A stretch of 64,000 bases of DNA, from the NCBI GenBank assembly GCA_020744425.1, contig JAGMUV010000026.1:982828-1046827 (forward strand), read 5' to 3'. A program made the position numbers and the translations under genes. Below, one piece after another: positions 60,685 to 64,000 of this stretch (within the stretch, counting starts at the first letter, position 1; each line of letters opens with the position of its first letter). Below the pieces are notes generated by a model. That model made no database searches and was not told the DNA's origin. It saw only the letters and a program-made list of their open reading frames with translations. The DNA is from Dactylonectria macrodidyma (Eukaryota; Ascomycota; Sordariomycetes; Hypocreales; Nectriaceae).

Positions 60685-63600
60685 CCTCCAGATCCTCCAG
60701 CTTAACGTGGGGAAGAGGGATGCGGTGCAATTGAGCATGATGAACGACGGAGACTTGCGGGACTACGCGGTGCTGGCAATAGCCGAACCATACGCGCTGA
60801 ACATTGACGGTGCGGTGGTGACAGCACCAAACAACCACAGAAACTGGACGAGATTTATACCGACAAAGAGACACGAGATGCGATGGCCGATCCGCAGCAT
60901 GCTCTGGATCCGCAGGGACCTGGAGGCGGAGCAGGTGCCGATACCGTCAGCCGACCTGACGGGAGCAATAATACGACTGCCCGACCGGGACGTCCTAGTG
61001 GTATCGGTGTATGTGGAAGGGAGTAATGAGAATGCTCTACGCACGGCATGGAGCAACTGCACAGGGTGATGACGGGCTTCCGCAACAGCACAGGGAAAGA
61101 ACGGACGTGATCTTGGCAGGCGACTTCAACCGCCACGACCAACTATGGGGAGGTGACGAGGTAACAGGCAGACGCCAAGGGGAGGCAGATGCAATCATCG
61201 GCCTCATGGACGAGCATGGCCTCCTCAGCCTCCTTCCCAGGGGAACGAAAACCTGGGAGAGGGGTAGTGCGGAGAGCACGATCGACCTGGTGCTTGCGTC
61301 GTCCGAACTGGCCGAAGAGATGGTTCACTGCGACATTCACCAGACCGAACACGGGTCGGACCATAGGGCAATCCAGACAGAGTTTGACCTCACGACACCG
61401 GAAAGGACGGCGAGTCCGAGACTGCTCTTCAAGAATGCACCGTGGAATGCGATCAAGGAGAGAGTGAAAGATCGGCTGGCACTCCTCCCATGGGACGGCG
61501 GGGTTCAGACACAGACGGACAGGTTGATGGAGGCAGTCCTCGGTGCAATCCACGCACTGGTCCCGCGGCGAAGCCATCACCATACGCAAAGAGATGGTGG
61601 ACAACAGACCTACCGACTCCGGAAAGCCTACACGTACTGGAGAACCTGGCAGGGCGCAGCGCGGCAGGCCATAGCAGGACAACCTAGAGCGGGCAAAGGT
61701 AGCCAAAGAGTACCACGACAGTATCAGAAGACAGAAGAGGCCCACTGGGGGACTTCCTCCAGACGGGCCAATATCTGGCAGCGGCCAAATACCTAAACCT
61801 GGTGGCGACATGGTCGGCGACAAAATCCCCCGGCTGAAAAGGGCGGACGGGACGACAACGCAGGAAAGCGGAACAGGCAGAAGAACTGCTGACGCATTCT
61901 TCCCGCCGCTGCCAGCAACCATCGAAGACGAAGGTCCACGCCGCGGCGGAGAGAAGTGGCATGCCGGATTTGACGTTGGAGGAGGTGGAGAGAAAGTCAT
62001 GGCAGCCAAGGCGTGGAAAGCACCCGGAGAAGACGGCGTGCCGGCGATGGTGTGGAAGCAACTGTGGCCGGTGGTCAAGGAACGCGTGATGCATCTGTTC
62101 CGCACCTCACTGGATGAAGGACAGCTACCAGACCAGTGGAGAAGCGCAAAGATCATCCCGCTCAAGAAGCCGGACAAGGGCGACTACGCACTCGCAAAGG
62201 CATGGAGACCAATCTCGCTGCTGTCGACGCTGGGAAAGATCCTCGAGGCGGTAGTGGCGGACAGGATCTCATACGCCGCCGAGACGTTCGGGCTCCTGCC
62301 CACAAACCACTTTGGGGCAAGGAAGCGGCGGTCGGCAGAGCAGGCTCTGCTGCTCTTCCAAGAACAAGTGTACAAAGCATGGCGGAACCGCAAGGTGGTC
62401 AGCCTGGCCAGCTTCGACATCAAAGGCGCGTACAACGGCGTGTTCGATGACAGACTGCTACAGAGGCTGGAAGCAAGAGGTATCCCCAAGAAGCTGGTGC
62501 AATGGATAAGCGCGTTCTGCTCCAATCGCACGGCCAGCATTGTGGTGAACGACTACACGTCAGAGCAACGGGAGCTGCCGCAAGCCGGCCTTCCCCAAGG
62601 ATCGCCGCTTTCGCCAGTGCTTTTCCTGTTCTTCAACGCAGACCTTGTGCAAAGCAAGATTAACTCGAAAGGCGGATCGATGGCGTTTGTCGACGACTAC
62701 TCGGCCTGGGTCACGGGGCCGACGGCGGAGGCGAACAGGGACGGCATACAAGCCATCATTGACCGGGCACTGGCGTGGGGGAAACGCAGTGGAGCGACGT
62801 TTGAGCATGACAAGACAGCAATTGTCCACTTCACGCGCGTAGCTGAACGCACCAGCGAGGCGCCGTTCACGATCAATGGAGAGGAAGTCAAGCCCAAAGC
62901 GAAGGCCAAACTCTTAGGGGTAATCATGGACACGGGGCTCAGGTTCAAGGAACACATGGCCAAGGCCGCCACGAAAGGTCTCTTGGCAGCCATGTGTCTA
63001 AGGAGACTCAGGATGCTGCCACCACAAGCTGCCAGACAACTCTTCGTCGCAACCGTGGCCCCAGCCATGGACTACGCGTCTGTCGTATGGGCGCATGCGC
63101 GCGGCGAAAGGGAATGAAAGAGTTTCAACAGGGCACAGAAAATAGGAGCGCTGGGCCATCACGGGAGCCTTTCAGACGGTAGCGAGGGCAGTAGCTGAAG
63201 CGGAAGCCAACATCCAAACAGTACACGAGCGACATGCTCTGGCGGGAATGAAGTTGTACATCAATATGCACACGCTGCCCAAAGAAGCACCCGCTAAGCG
63301 GACACTCAAGTATCAGTGAGTCGAAGGTACATCTCGCCGATGAAGAGACTGGCGCTTGCCCTCGGCGAGAGCGGAATCGGGCGGATGGAAACAATCGAAG
63401 CCTATGCAGCACCGCCGTGGCACCCCCGCGTGTCGCTGGTGTGTGAGGCAGATCGGAAGGGTGGCGATAGCGGCAGCCAACAGTGTCGAAGACATCACCA
63501 TCGCGACCAGCGCTTTCGACAGAGGAGGAATGACGGGCTGGGAGGCATCATCAGCCACAAAGCAGCAGGGCGAGAGAATAGGGTCATGGCCAGGTACTCG

Positions 63601-64000
63601 GTCACTCTCGGCTCGCGAGACGACCAGAACCCCTACACAGCGAGCTAGGGGCGATAGCAATGGCATTGCGATGCATGCCCGACGGATTACGGGACCGAAG
63701 GCTTACCATACTGTCAAGCGGCCAGTCAGCACTGAAGGCGATCGCGCGACCACGACAACAATCGGGACAGTGCGCCATCCGAGAAATCTACAACCACATC
63801 CGACGGCTAAGAAAAGGCAACAACAGGGTCAAGATGATTTGGGTACCCTCTGGGATGATGCGTTCCCCTTGGGGCCCAAGGCGAAGAGACAGGCCCAGAG
63901 AGCAACTGAATCGGGGCGCATGCCAGAGACACAGCCGTACCAAGCCCGATCGACGCGGATAAGACTAGCGAGAGAGCAGCTACAACAGCACCAGACACTA
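60674..64000 (+). pseudogene. LINE ORF2 (second copy): endonuclease and reverse transcriptase, multiply frameshifted
   Basis: The ATG at 60674 opens MCTNLQILQLNVGKRDAVQ, the endonuclease start. The frame shifts near 61045-61065 (continuing with ILAGDFNRHDQLWGG and GSDHRAIQ) and again around 61570-61810. Then a long open part (61810-63117) holds the reverse transcriptase: KAPGEDGVPAM, FGARKRRSAEQALLL, SFDIKGAYNGV, GLPQGSPLSPVLF and FVDDYSAWVTG. It stops early at 63115-63117. RNase H pieces follow in other frames to the edge (NPYTAS, RPRQQSGQCAIREIYNH). At least four frame breaks make it inactive. The copy at 11578-15357 is the intact comparison. Confidence 0.85.

Larger units (their letters stand above)
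59154..64000 (+). mobile_element. Tad1-type LINE, second copy (decayed, runs off right edge)
   Basis: A relative of the LINE at 11211-16772 with the same ORF1/ORF2 arrangement, in the opposite orientation. ORF1 is open; ORF2 is disrupted several times. The 5' boundary is not fixed and may include the minisatellite. The 3' end is beyond the window. Confidence 0.85.

Overview
The window looks like a transposon-rich accessory region of a filamentous ascomycete (Pezizomycotina) genome. The signs are short GT-AG introns of about 50-70 bp, PTH11-like rhodopsin, GH64 and LtrA-type genes, and fungal families of hAT, piggyBac-like, Helitron, Tad1-type LINE, Ty1/copia and Ty3/gypsy elements. I see no tRNA, rRNA or CRISPR array. 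Few loci look like ordinary host genes: an LtrA-family membrane protein (7.2-9.8 kb), an orphan gene (44.4-46.2 kb), an Est1-type protein (46.9-48.5 kb), a MYND-finger protein (48.6-49.6 kb) and a membrane glycoprotein (57.0-58.8 kb). Relics of a PTH11-like receptor and a GH64 glucanase also survive.

Layout. 0-3.2 kb is a nest: a hAT element interrupts a copia element, whose 3' LTR sits inside a piggyBac-like relic. 3.8-5.9 kb is an intact-looking piggyBac-like element, followed by a 255-bp MITE of the same family. 7.2-9.8 kb is the LtrA gene, broken by a 336-bp solo-LTR-like insertion with a target duplication. 9.8-11.2 kb holds hAT and gypsy relics. 11.2-17.3 kb is a full-coding LINE plus two 5'-truncated copies of its 3' end, all in tandem. 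18.1-19.9 kb is a decayed integrase-core transposase. 19.9-30.2 kb is a nest of one complete and one broken piggyBac-like element and two identical hAT copies in inverted orientation, separating fragments of at least three host genes. 31.3-37.6 kb is a young copia element with identical LTRs. 50.6-56.6 kb is a decayed Helitron. A second, decayed LINE starts near 59.2 kb and runs off the right edge.

The most interesting unit is 38.2-44.2 kb. A DUF6589 gene and a RecQ-like SF2 helicase gene converge with only 5 bp between their stop codons. The pair is enclosed by 24-bp inverted terminal repeats, and each end also folds back on itself. An extra copy of the terminal repeat lies at 49.95 kb. I infer that this is a mobile element in which DUF6589 is a candidate transposase. 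That is not shown by sequence alone.

The terminal repeats and coding spans are read directly from the sequence. Family names rest on recognised motifs without any database search. Splice sites are predicted from consensus and frame, and a few are marked as unresolved.
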